Shown here: piece by piece, positions 12,986 through 23,649 of the stretch
Layout: every line of letters begins with the position of its first letter
How positions within the stretch are numbered: the stretch's first letter is position 1
Origin: Corylus avellana
Taxonomy: Eukaryota; Streptophyta; Magnoliopsida; Fagales; Betulaceae
Reading direction: 5' to 3'
DNA: 64,000 nucleotides
Assembly: GCF_901000735.1 (NCBI RefSeq)
Contig: NC_081548.1
Coordinates: forward strand, 3,410,001-3,474,000
The notes under the pieces: generated by a model
Databases searched by the model: none
Told to the model about the DNA's origin: nothing
The model's input: only the letters and a program-made list of their open reading frames with translations
Program-made: the position numbers and the translations under genes

Positions 12986-13091
12986 CTTCAAGGGGTAGTT
13001 TAATTGGCTGTGAACCACGCCTTATGAAGTGGAGGTTACTAGTTCGAATCCCTCCTCCCCCTTCCCTTGTGTGGACATGTCAAAAAAAAAA
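12986..13091 (+). mobile_element. tRNA-derived SINE, copy 1
   Basis: The head resembles a tRNA: an A-box-like GTAGTTTAATTGGCTG and a B-box-like GTTCGAATCC. Then comes TTGTGTGGACATGTC and an A run. The body closely matches the second copy at 30528-30647. The sequence cannot fold as a complete functional tRNA. A target-site duplication was not resolved for this copy. Confidence 0.75.
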
Positions 13092-13110
13092 GATCATTTT
13101 CAGTTAATTT

Positions 13111-13220
13111 TGAAGTGTAGAGTATCCAGTCCTTTATATCACAAAGACAGAATTGTCATTTCATATTATTTTTGACAATTCTACCCTTATGATATAAAGA
13201 ATTGGATACTCTCCAAATCA
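13111..13220. mobile_element. Fold-back MITE with arms of about 47 bp
   Basis: The left arm (13111-13157) and the right arm (13174-13220) are inverted copies sharing GAGTATCCA, CTTTATATCA and AGAATTGTC. The loop is about 16 bp. No coding content. Confidence 0.7.
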
Positions 13221-14535
13221 TTTGAACTCGAGAGGATCTATTCCCTTTAAAATGAACTTTTTTTTTATGGTTAATTACTTTTTTAGTACTTAGGTTTTCA
13301 CTTTTTTATTTTTTATTTTTTTTTTCACCTAGGTTTCATTTTGTATCACAGATAGTACTTGATTTATGGGTAAATACCAATTTAGTATCCCGTCATCATT
13401 TCGTCAACCAAACAAACGAACTGTCATGGGAGTGGTTTCGACCACCCCTACAGCCGGTTTCAATGCCCAAAAGGAGGGGGAGCTGAAACCACCCCCAAAA
13501 GTCTTGGGGTAAGGGTGTTACAAACTATAACTGCATAACCGCTTTGGTAGGCGGTTATAAAAAACGGCTTAGAGCGGGGCGGTTAATAGCTTTAAAAGTA
13601 GGGAAAAGTGGTTAATAACAACTTACCATTATATATAATAATATAAATAAATCTATATTTTATATTAAAAATATAAAATTAAAACGACTCTTTTTTTTTT
13701 TTTTGAAAGGGAATCCATATCAATTTTATTCATAAAAATCATGATGAGCATAAAGCTCTTACAAGCATAAATAGCCAAAGCTACGAGGTTACAAGCGTCA
13801 TAGATGACGTATTACATTCCAAACCCAAAACCAATCTACTAATTTATGACTAATCTACATATTAAAAAACAGATTTGTGCCAAACAGACTCAAACTAATG
13901 CATAGGTAATTTGTATTCTTTGGAACTGAATGTAGACAAACCGCCAACCAAAACTCTTCTTCCTCAACCCAAAAGCCAGGGTAACGTTCTCATCCACAAC
14001 TCAAAGGTTTAGACCATAGCAAATAACCTAAAGGGTATCACGCATGCAGATCGAGAGAGGAAAGAGCCTTATTACAAGCAAAAAACAAGAAATAAAAGCG
14101 TACAGGGAAATAAAGAGACTAAAACAGAAATACAAACATAATAGAAAAAATCGAACAAACACCAAATGGAAACCAACAGAACAGGAAAAAAACCGGAGAA
14201 TCACACTAAGCGGGAAACGGCAGCTGAAAGAAAGCCGATCGCGTGCTTGCCAGAAACCAACGCGGAAGGTGGCGTTGGAGCTCATCGTGGGGGGACATGA
14301 GGAAAGACCCGACAATGGATGGTGGGTGGCAGAGCGGGTGCGGAGGAGATTGGCGTTACACACAAAACAAACTAGGGGGAATTTGAGTGAATCCCCCAAT
14401 AGCATCACCCACAAAGTATGATAAACAAGCAAGGCAACAAAAACAACACATCAAAATACACAGCAAAAGACAGACATAAAGGAAATGAAATAAAACAACC
14501 AGAAACGAAATTAAGAAAAAAAATTTAAATTTAAA

Positions 14536-14567
<32 letters not shown>

Positions 14568-14915
14568 AGCTGGAGAGAACCGAAATCAAACCACATCTGG
14601 AGAGACGGATCCAGTGCAAAAGGTGTGATGGGCACTGGCGGATTTGGGTAGCAAAGTGTTGGAGCACGCGTCAAGGTCGACTAGGCGACAGGCGGTCGAT
14701 CGGGTAGGACACGAACCGGAGCCAAACCTGACCCAGCAATAGGCACAGCGGATGGAGAAGGGCGGAAGATTAGCCTCCAAAATACCCTAAAATTAGAAAA
14801 GGGGCGGAAAGGGAGAGAGAGGAAGAAAATGCTCAAAAAACAAGGGACATCAAGTAAATAGGCTAGCTCTTGGGCGGGAGGAGAAGAGGATGAGGGGGAG
14901 GAGGGGGAGGGGGAG

Positions 14916-16878
14916 TGTAGCACCTCAGAATTTTTAAAGTTATTTAAATAGATTATTTCGATAATGATGTTATTTTAATATCCATTGTAGCCAAGGATTT
15001 TAATTCTTGGAAAATTTATGGTGTTACAGAGAGTGGTAATTAGATAATGGTAATTAGTGAAATAATAGGATAGTAAATGGTAGAAAGAATTGTATAAGTA
15101 AGTAGAATAGTCAATGGTAGGTATAAGGAGGGTAGAATTTTAAATAAAAAGGTAAAATAGTCAATGATATGTATAAGGAGGATAGAATTTTAAATAAGAA
15201 TGTAAAATAGTCAATTGTAGGTATACTAAATGGGTAGGTAGGATAATAAAATGAGGGTATAATTGTAAATTGAAGATATACTAAGTGAGTAGGTGGGATT
15301 GTAAAATGAGGGTATAATTGTAAATTGAAGGTATACTAAATGGGTAGGTGGGATAGTAAAATGAGGGTATAATTGTAAATTGAAGATAGAATAGTATTTG
15401 GTTTTCTCCTATAAATAGAGCTCTTTCCCTTCACAATTTTACTACTCTTCTCCCATCTCTCGCACATATTCTTCATTCTTTCGCTTTTTACTCGGTCTTT
15501 CTTCTTTCTAAGAGTGTTTACTCTGAATAGAGTGAGAAAGGGCAAGACAAAGCACTATAAGAAAGAAAGAACACAAGAGATAGCGGACTTTAGAAATTAG
15601 TTTTTCAAAAGATATACTAGTGGTGTTAGTCAGATTGGAACAACTAGATTCCTTCAGACCACTTTTAACTTCAGTCTATAGGTAAGTAAATTCACTACCC
15701 CTTTTAAAGTTACTTCATGTCATGCTATTTATTCATTCTTGTATCAAACTGTAAATGATTATTTTATTTACCTGTCATTGAGATATGTTGCATGAATGAA
15801 GGATTTCTAAAATAATTATTTAGAAAGTTTATATTTCTTTAAACAATTTCTAAGTACAACAAGTTTATATTTGGAAAAGTTTCCATTTTGAGAAAAGAAA
15901 GTTGAGAAATGATGATGATTATAAGAAAAAAAGAATGATGAAAAACCCTCCTACATGTTGCCCATAAGATGCATCAAAATAAGTACAAAGAAAAGTACAA
16001 GAAATGAGTTAAATGTTTATGAAATGAAAGCACATGTATGGAGGAGAGTATTTTTGGCCCCAAGATAAGTAAGGATGAGAGGAGTTCAGTACCGATACTC
16101 GGATGGAGGCGAAACCACTGAAGGAGGCTATGCCAGAAGGTGGTATTCCATCAACATGACCGTTGAGTGCACCAAGAAAAGAGTTAATTGACGGTCAGGC
16201 ATGGCTGAAGCCACAGTTCAATACCATGGTCACAAAGACCTGCAACCCTCGTACACATGGGTAACAGTGTACATGGGCCCTAATATGAGAAAATGATGAT
16301 GTGATTTCAAAAATGATTTACAACGATGATATACTATGATGATTTACAATGATGATTTATAATGATGATAATGCTGCTTTATGATGATGATTTATGACGA
16401 TGATTTATTACTAGATATAATAGTATGTATATGCTACGGGAGATGCAACCGTACATACATGTATTATTATGGCTGGATGTATATTTGTTTGTGAAAACGA
16501 TTTTCAAAACTAAGAACAAGTAGTAAAACTATTTATGGTTGTGGATTTTACTTGCTGGGCCCCTTTTGGGCTCATTCAGTTTTATTTATTGTTTTCAGGT
16601 AGAAATGACGCTAAAATAGGAGGCTAGAATGGGGCGGGAATAATTATTAACTTTCAAAGTCTTTTCAAATCAGTTATTGTAATAATATGATATTCCGCAA
16701 CTAAAGTTTAATGTTTTATAATTTCGCTTGTAATAAAATATCTTGAAGAATGTTTTATACATTTATCGTATCCTTTAAAATCAAGTACTTTGATAGACCT
16801 TATAGATCTTTGCAAAAAATGTTGTTGTAAAAAAAAGAAAAGTGGCAAACTCAACCTTAACGGGCTGGGAATATTACA
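14916..16878 (+). mobile_element. Solo LTR of a Ty3/gypsy-type retrotransposon, TSD GGGAG
   Basis: The sequence runs from TGTAGCACCTC to GGGAATATTACA, the TG...CA form of an LTR, and is flanked by GGGAG at 14911-14915 and 16879-16883. A TATA box (TATAAATAGAG, 15410-15420) lies about 500 bp in. Three tandem 55-bp units (15235-15289, 15290-15344, 15345 to about 15395) sit just upstream of it. There is no internal gag or pol, so it is a product of LTR-LTR recombination. Orientation follows the TATA box. Ty3 assignment rests on the terminal sequence style and length (1963 bp). Confidence 0.85.
15235..15395 (+). repeat. Three tandem 55-bp units upstream of the LTR TATA box
   Basis: Each unit starts TAGGTRGGAT and contains AAAATGAGGGTATAATTG. 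The third copy is partial. They end 15 bp before the TATA box of the solo LTR and may be repeated enhancer units of the element; that role is inferred. Confidence 0.85.
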
Positions 16879-17115
16879 GGGAGAATAGGGGTTCTCCCCC
16901 TCCGACGGCGCTCTTTGCTAGAGATGAAACCCTAGCAGAGAGTGTCTTGAGACTTCAAACATGGAATGACACTATAAAAAAAGGGTTTTACAGTTTTAAA
17001 TAAGAGTTAGGGATATGGTTCATCATATTCATTATTTTTTGGAACACTTTGACCAAAAACTATTTAAAATAAGCCCATAAAATCCAAAACACCTAAAAAA
17101 AGCCCAAAAGCTCAT

Positions 17116-17142
17116 ATTATTATTATTATTATTATTATTATA
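17116..17142. repeat. (ATT)n microsatellite
   Basis: About nine ATT trinucleotides inside the right part of the hAT element. Confidence 0.9.
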
Positions 17143-17778
17143 AGTTATAAAACCGCCGGTAATTGGTTTGAATAACCGCTAACCGCCTAAGCAAAACGGT
17201 TGTAATTATTAAAATCCAATAACCGCCTTAGGCGGTTGCGGTTGCAGCTAGCAGTTTTAGCCAATAATCATTAACCACAACCACTTGTTCACCCCTACTT
17301 GGGGTAGCTCCAGAGTCCATGAGGGTTGTCAAACCACCCCCAAATTGACCGTAGGGGGTGCCTAATGGCGGTCTGTTAATCTAGCTGACGCAATGGTGAG
17401 AGGTACTAAAATTGTATTTACCCATAAGTCAGGTACTATATGTGATACGAATTGAAACCTAAGTACTAAAAAGGTAATTAACCATTTTTTTAATACAAAA
17501 GCTTTTATAAACATGTATAAAAAATATAAAAAAAAATAACTTGACATCTCCTTCAAATTATGATCAACAACAGTCTTTTATAAAATAAACTCCATCTATT
17601 ATTATTTCTGTAATTAAATATTTAGCAATTTTTTTCTTAATATAACTACTAAACGACCAAGCACATATACTCGAGTAATTCCTCCTAAGTGTGATGTGGC
17701 TTTTAAAATCACGATCAAATTTGAGATGATCATTATTGAATTTTGATATATTAGTGATTTTAAAAGTTACATTACATT

Positions 17779-18446
17779 AAGTGGAGGCTCTGCATTCTCT
17801 CTAGAATTCTTCTCTCTTTTTTTCTAGACAACACCAAGAAAAACTTCAAGAGGAGGGAAGATCTAGATCTAGATCTTCTCTCCTCTCTCACAGTAGCAGT
17901 GCTCAATCTCTTCTCTCTAGGTTCCATCGATCTTCGTTTCTGGCAAGTTGCTTTAGATCTAGTTTCTAGATTTAGATCAAGATATAGTATCTTCAACCTT
18001 AGATTTGATCATCTTCTTCGGCCAAGATGTGTCTTCTGAAGAGATGTCTACGATGATGTGCTCCTCCACTGCTGCTTGTGGGGTTTTTGTTTTTTGTTTG
18101 TCCTAACCTTCGGGTTGATGATGGATTTATTGTCCTGGCCTTCGAATTGAGGATGTAGTAAATCGGTGTGGGGGCTTAACTCTCACGATCGGATTTTTAG
18201 TTTCTAGTTTTTTTTTTGTTTTTTTTTTTGTATTTTGGCTACCCTTGTCTTAGATCTAGTCTGCACGAAACAGGTATATTCCTTAAATGTAATTGTATAT
18301 GGGTTAGCGGAAGCTTGAAATCATTTTTATGACTTTATAATTTTCATAGTTTTGGCTATGATTTTTCAGAGTTGTATGCTCTATGATGTAAGAGTTTTAT
18401 GTTCATGAAATTTTATCAATGAAAGTTTTATATTTCTAAAAAAAAA
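17779..18446 (+). mobile_element. Short non-LTR retroelement with 17-bp target-site duplication
   Basis: AAAAGTTACATTACATT (17762-17778) recurs as AAAAGTTACATCACATT (18443-18459), 16 of 17 identical. The insert ends in an A run after AATTTTATCAATGAAAG. It carries no open frame with reverse-transcriptase motifs. Its 3' region (TTTTGGCTATGAT, ATGTTCATGAAATTTTATC) resembles that of the minus-strand element ending at 13690. Confidence 0.8.
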
Positions 18447-18689
18447 GTTACATCACATTTGAAACAACTCAACAAGGACTTTAGTTCTCATTATATTATT
18501 ACTCCATGTACTCGTGATCAATGCAATCACAAAGTCATTGGGCCTTGTACCTAAAATGGATACGTGGCACGACATCCACACACAAACAAATTGAAAAACA
18601 AGAAGAAAAAGAAAAAGTTATGATTTGGAAAGAAAATGAATTCACACATGAAGGGGAGGTTCAAGTTGGGGCTATTAAGTGAGTGAAGC

Positions 18690-19081
18690 GTCTCGCAAGC
18701 AAGCTTGGGCTCGGTTTGCATAAACTCGGCTCATGCTCGACTCGAATATTAAAAAAAGCATTTCATGAACACAAATCCTGGCTCGAATATTAAACGAAGC
18801 AAACTCGGCTCGACTCGGCTAAGCTCGTGAACAAGCTCTTATAAGGCTCGCCTCGCTTATTAGGCTCGGCTCGTATATTTTTTATTAAGTAACAAATAAC
18901 AATATATAGTCAACATTACTCATTTACTCAATAATAACAAATGTATTATATACCCTTTTTTTTTTTTTAATTCAAATAAGGGAAATTGGGGAAGGGAAAA
19001 TATACCTTTGTTTTTTGTTATTTATGCACATGTGTGTATATATATTATATATATGTATATATTAATACAAACACATATAAG

Positions 19082-19121
<40 letters not shown>

Positions 19122-20809
19122 AGAAATATATGATATTATCATTAATTATTTTATCATATGATATAATCATATAGTATAATTGTACAAATTATTGTGTCAT
19201 TTAATACAAATATTATAATTAGATAGTTTATACTTTGAAAATTGAAATCGTATACGGTATATCACATAATCATTAATCATTATATAATCATATAGTATAT
19301 CTGCAAAAGTTATTGTGTTGTTTAATCAATACATTATAATTATATATTTTATTCTTATAAAACATATATGATATATCACATGATCTTAGATCTAAGATAA
19401 TATTAATATTAATTGTGAGATAATATGATCATAAAATTTAAGTATAAGTGTATGACCATTAAATCATTATGAATTTATTGCTTAGAGTTTGAGTATTACT
19501 ATTAGATTAAATGATTAATAATTAAGTAACTGATGTGTTTTTTATAATTTATACATTACAATCACAATTTACAGTAAGTAAAAACTTAACAATTTGAATT
19601 TAAATCATATATCATGAATTGTGATAATGAGAAGTGAGAACATATAATATAAGTATATAAGTTATAACAATTAACATTGACCCATTACCCATATAAATTA
19701 GATAATGATACAGACTCATAAGTATACAAGTTCATACTAATACAATAATTAAGTACATAGAGAGTTAGTTCTAATGTATGTTAAACACTTATAACTTATA
19801 AGTCTATATATGTTATAAATTATAATTATATATATATGCAGATTAAATAATATAAATGTATGAGAACAATATTTAATCATGTGATTCAATGACAATTCAA
19901 ATACTTAATAATATTATTCATGTATAATGATGATGGGATTTGTATAATATCAAATTAAATAATTGACATTGGATTAACAATACAAATTTATGCTATAAAA
20001 TTATAATGATACATATGTAATACAATTTTTTAATTCTTTTTTTTAAAAAAAAAAAAAAACTTTTTCTCTAATTTCTAAGTCATTTTTAAAACTATTTCTT
20101 TTTACCAATTTTTATTTACACAAACAACAAAAACGACATAGTTTTGATAAGGCCCTAAGGGTATAAATTCATCACTTTCATTTCATTTTCATTTTCATAT
20201 AACCCTAAACCTAACACAAACGCTCGTGTCTCAGTGTCTCTGCCGCCTTCCAGTCCTCACAAGTCGCCCGTCTGTCTCTGCCGCCTTCCTCACCGGTCGT
20301 CGGTCTCCTTCACCGTCTCTCCTCGCGCTCGACGTCTTTGTCTCTGTTTAATGTCTTCGTCGCTGTGCTCGCGCTCGTCCTCTCTGGATCGTCACCGTCT
20401 GGATCGTCACTGTCTGGATCGTCGCCGGTATTTGTCTCTCTGTCTCTGTGGCCGGTCTCCGTCTCTCCTTGCCGGTTGGATTTTTTTAGTTTAATTTTAC
20501 AGCAATCCAAAAATTAATGTTTGGATTTTACATGCCATGATAGGATTTTCTAATTTTAATTTTACATGCAATGATTGGATTTTGGATTTGTGACTTTTGA
20601 GACATTCTGGATTCTGGATTTTTTGTTGTTGTTGTTTTTTTTTTAAAAAAAATTACAAAAAATAATAGTCGAGCTCGAGCTCGAACAGGGTTCCAACCCT
20701 ATCGAGCCGAGCTCGAGCAACATGTTTTAGGCTCGAGTCGAGCTCGAGCCTGAGCCAAAAATAAACGAGCCGAGCCTGGACAGCCCAAGCTCGGCTCGTT
20801 TACACCCTG
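18690..20809. mobile_element. Non-autonomous hAT-like element, AT-rich interior
   Basis: Both ends are dense in GGCTCG/CGAGCC words. The right end, reverse-complemented, begins CAGGGTGTAAACGAGCCGAG, a typical hAT terminus. The left end lacks the CAGGGTG start and seems eroded. The interior is very AT-rich (about 18880-20200), with an (AT)n run at 19087-19117. Then come a CT-rich block (20220-20480) with three TGGATCGTC repeats and a second AT-rich block. No transposase was seen. A target-site duplication was not found. Confidence 0.6.
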
Positions 20810-21670
20810 GTGGCGCGTCACGGGGGCTGTCGCTTAGGCGGAAGCCCTTCGGTGTGAGGTTTGCGAGGCAAGCGAGATATAAGTGTAATTGTCTTTTTCA
20901 TTCTCAGCCCTTAAAAGAAAGAGAAATTAGTTTTGACCATCAGAAGAGGTAGATCTAGCACTCGCACTGTTCCAAACAAAAATAAAAACAGAATGAAATA
21001 GAAATACTAACCCCGAAATCAAATGAAGATACAAAGGTAGAAATATGAGCAAGGAGATGGGGCTTTGTAGGGTAGGGAAAGAGAGGATACGGCGTTGAGT
21101 AAGCATGGTGATTCCTCGCCGCACAGAACGATGACAAGATTTTTGATGAGAACTAGGACGTCTGATTGATTCGTTGATTCCTACTTGGTTTTGTTGGCTT
21201 TCTCTATCCTTTTGTTTGAGATCTGTTTTTTTTTTTTGTTTTTTGTTTTTTTGTCGTGATTTGAGTTCAGTGAATTTCTCATGATGTTAGCATTAATGTG
21301 AAAATGAATTTTAATGACCCATGAAATTTATTGCTTATTGAATGTCAATATTTTTACAACTGTTGAAAGAAATATGTGATTTTTATGTTTTGCTTCATTA
21401 CATGATATAAGGCTTTGTTTTCTAGATATGGAATTGAAAATATTCATTTGAACATAGATAGAATTAGTGGAATGATTTTTATATATATTTCCCTTATCTG
21501 ATGATAGCTCTTCTGTCAGTTGGTATGTGTTGTATCTGCAAGTTTGACTGATTTCTTTGAGCTGATCATTAGTTTTTGCCTTTATTCCCTCTTTCTTCAT
21601 AATCTAAGATATGTTTTTTTTTTTTTTTTTTTTTTGTGCAGCACGTGAGTCTAAAGTTAAATTTGAAAGA
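20810..21670. other. Spacer with no recognised gene
   Basis: Mixed sequence with T runs. A minus-strand open frame at about 20927-21124 has no family signature and no convincing splice partner. Nothing else supportable was seen. Confidence 0.5.
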
Positions 21671-21682
21671 TCGCTTCCTTCA

Positions 21683-22228
21683 ACAACGAGATAAAAATTG
21701 AAATCTAACGGATGATGTAAGCCTCTCTCAAGAACACTTTTTTTGGGGATATGTCTTAGTTGACGAACGTGGGGCGTGCACTTAAAAATCAAAGCCAAAG
21801 TCCTGAAATACAAGTGGTTGAGGCAAAATCACTTGAATTTTGTTTATCTGACTTGCGGGGCAAATGATGGCTGCCCGGCGTAGCTGAACTTGATAATCTT
21901 GCCGTGGTAAAGCTGCTCAAAAGCAAGATCATGCCATAGAAACTAAGCCAAAAGGAATTAATGACTTGGTTTGTATGACATGATCTTGCTTTTGAGCAGC
22001 TTTACCACGGCAAAATTATCAAGTTCAGCTACGCCGGGCAGCCATCCTTTGCCCCGCAAGTCAGATAAACAAAATTCAAGTGATTTTGCCTCAACCACTT
22101 GTATTTCAGGACTTTGGCTTTGATTTTTAAGTGCACGCCTCACGTTCGTCAATTAAGACATATCTCCAAAAAAAAGTCTTCTTGGAAGAGGCTTGCATCT
22201 GTGTTAGATTTCAATTTTTGTCTCATTT
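21683..22228. repeat. Long fold-back: near-perfect inverted repeat, arms of about 255 bp, loop of about 40 bp
   Basis: The left arm (about 21683-21937) and the right arm (about 21975-22228) are reverse complements with only scattered mismatches and small indels. Shared blocks include AAGTGCACG, AAATACAAGTGGTTGAGGC, GCTGCCCGGCGTAGCTGAAC and AAGCTGCTCAAAAGCAAGATC. In the right arm, read on the minus strand, an open frame runs through NQSQSPEIQVVEAKSLEFC and LPGVAELDNFAVVKLLKSK. This looks like real but unrecognised protein sequence, so the arms may derive from a captured gene piece. A transcript would form a long hairpin. Confidence 0.85.
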
Positions 22229-22239
22229 TTGGAGGATGA

Positions 22240-23270
22240 TACTCGAAGTTGGACAATTTCCCAATTCTTATAGAGCAAAGAATAAAAAGACTTTAAAAAA
22301 ACTCACAAGTCTACCCGCAATCACCGAGGATTTATGACCTTGAGAAGCTAGCGTATGCTTCTTGGAAGCCATACTGTTGGGATCAAAAGGCCACGAATTT
22401 GTCTATGAGAATTAGAGTCTCGGAAGTCTTTCTATGTATAAAACAGGTCTAACAAATGAGCTGGCATTTGGGCTTAGTTGGGCTCACTGGGGAGGAAAGT
22501 CTATAAGATTTGTTATGGGCCATTTTATTAGTATATAAAAAGGTGAGCTTTCATTTGTAAAATCATTGACAACGTATTCGGGTCCACTTTGGTCGTGTTC
22601 TTTAGTTTCTTGTAATTGGAGCCTGGCCCATTTCCACCAACATTATTTCCATTACCCTAGCTTCATTAATCTATTCATTTATATTGTTATGGTTGTTTAT
22701 TCAACATACTACCATATTCTAATTTCCATCTCCGTCTCATTTAAATATTCAATTTCTTCCTTAAATCCCAAGGAGCTTTTTCAATATAAATTTCTTGTGG
22801 ACAATTAAGTTTTTCTATCCTTTATTGTTTCTAGTAATTAATGAAATGCATTCATTCATCATCTATAGAGACTAGGTTTTGCTGTCTCTCTTTTGGGACC
22901 CTTCAATTTGTATCATTTAGCCATCTTTGTGTTAAAGGCTAAAGCCCAAAAGAATCCTGCCAAAGTGTAGTGTCATTCAAATTCACAATGGTTGGCATGG
23001 CATATTATTGGAAAGCAATAGACAGTCACCGCTTCAAGTACACTATATTCAAAAGTTCTATTTTTCACCGCAATTCCAAACATGTTCTAAATCATTTTTC
23101 ACCGCAATTTCAAACAGGCTCTAAACCATAGGATAATATTTCTCATGAAGTAAATAAATATAAGACAATTAAATGAGAAATCATTAATTGCAGTTACCTA
23201 TCAATATAGCCATGCATATTGCCATATATATACTTCAAGTCCTAGGCAACTTACGTAGTGGCCTGGGCCC
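22240..23270. other. Spacer with retroelement-like character, unresolved
   Basis: Contains a TATA-like TATATAAAAAGG (about 22533) followed by pyrimidine-rich sequence, reminiscent of an LTR fragment. No paired end or target-site duplication could be found. No gene seen. Confidence 0.3.
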
Positions 23271-23649
23271 CAAATAAAGCTCCCAACTAATAATTATACA
23301 ATAAATAATTACAAAAAAATATTATTTGAAGGCTCTAATATGGTAAAAATTTAATAAATAGTATCTAGTTAAGTTCTCAATTAATAATTGTACAATAAAA
23401 ATTATTTCTAAAAAATATTTAAAGGCTCTAATATGGTAAAACGTTAATAAATAGTATATAATTAAGGCTCAACTAGTAATTGTATACATGTTCAAAAAAA
23501 AACAAAAAAAAAAAAACTAGTAATTGTATAATAGAGGTTATTTCTAAAAAATATTTTAAGGCTATAATTTGGTAAAAAGTTAATAAATAGTATCTAATTA
23601 AGGCTCCAATTAATAACTGTACAATAGAGATTCTTCCTAAAGAAATATT

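Larger units (their letters stand above)
13690..16985 (-). mobile_element. Non-autonomous non-LTR retroelement, interrupted by a solo LTR
   Basis: A poly-T run at about 13690 is the 3' poly-A of a minus-strand element. Its 3' end, read on the minus strand, has TTTGGCTATTTATGCTTG and ATGAATAAAATTGATATGG. The 5' end, near 16985, holds a GC-rich leader with TCTGCTAGGGTTTCATC. No reverse-transcriptase motif is visible in any frame, so the copy is internally deleted or belongs to a non-coding family. It is related in layout to the element at 17779-18446. Its target-site duplication was not resolved. Confidence 0.55.
13511..17297. mobile_element. hAT element with 8-bp target-site duplication CTTGGGGT
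   Basis: CTTGGGGT occurs at 13503-13510 and 17298-17305. The ends are AAGGGTGTTA on the left and TAGGGGTGAA on the right (reverse-complemented), as in hAT transposons. Subterminal regions carry repeated AACCGC/GCGGTT words. No transposase remains. Most of its length is a later non-LTR insertion that in turn holds a solo LTR. Excluding these, about 0.5 kb belongs to the hAT. Confidence 0.8.
13267..17485. mobile_element. Outer TIR element of a four-level transposon nest
   Basis: ATGGTTAATTAC at 13267, followed by TTTTTTAGTACTTAGGTTT and a TGGGTAAATAC block, matches the reverse complement of 17345-17485. Without later insertions the element would be roughly 430 bp, a non-coding MITE with long inverted ends and a GC-rich centre. 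It is split at 13510/17298 by a hAT element. Confidence 0.75.

Noticed and set aside
12986..13091. Possible tRNA gene (GTTCGAATCC box B)
   Set aside because: No complete cloverleaf can be drawn; the A-rich tail and a second copy with target duplication at 30528 show it is a SINE.
14028..14923. Several open frames of 80-134 aa on both strands
   Set aside because: They sit within a non-LTR element, are rich in Phe/Ser or Arg/Lys through base composition, and show no conserved motif.
13690..16985. Complete LTR retrotransposon or coding LINE
   Set aside because: No gag, protease, integrase, RNase H or reverse-transcriptase motif is visible; the paired GGGAG shows a solo LTR inside a non-coding non-LTR element.
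20234..20494. Ser/Arg/Leu-rich open frame of 86 aa
   Set aside because: Falls in the CT-rich block of a hAT-like element with short TGGATCGTC repeats; no ortholog recognised.
20927..21137. Minus-strand frame that could be a first exon with a signal peptide
   Set aside because: No downstream exon with a compatible phase or a known family was found; not supportable.
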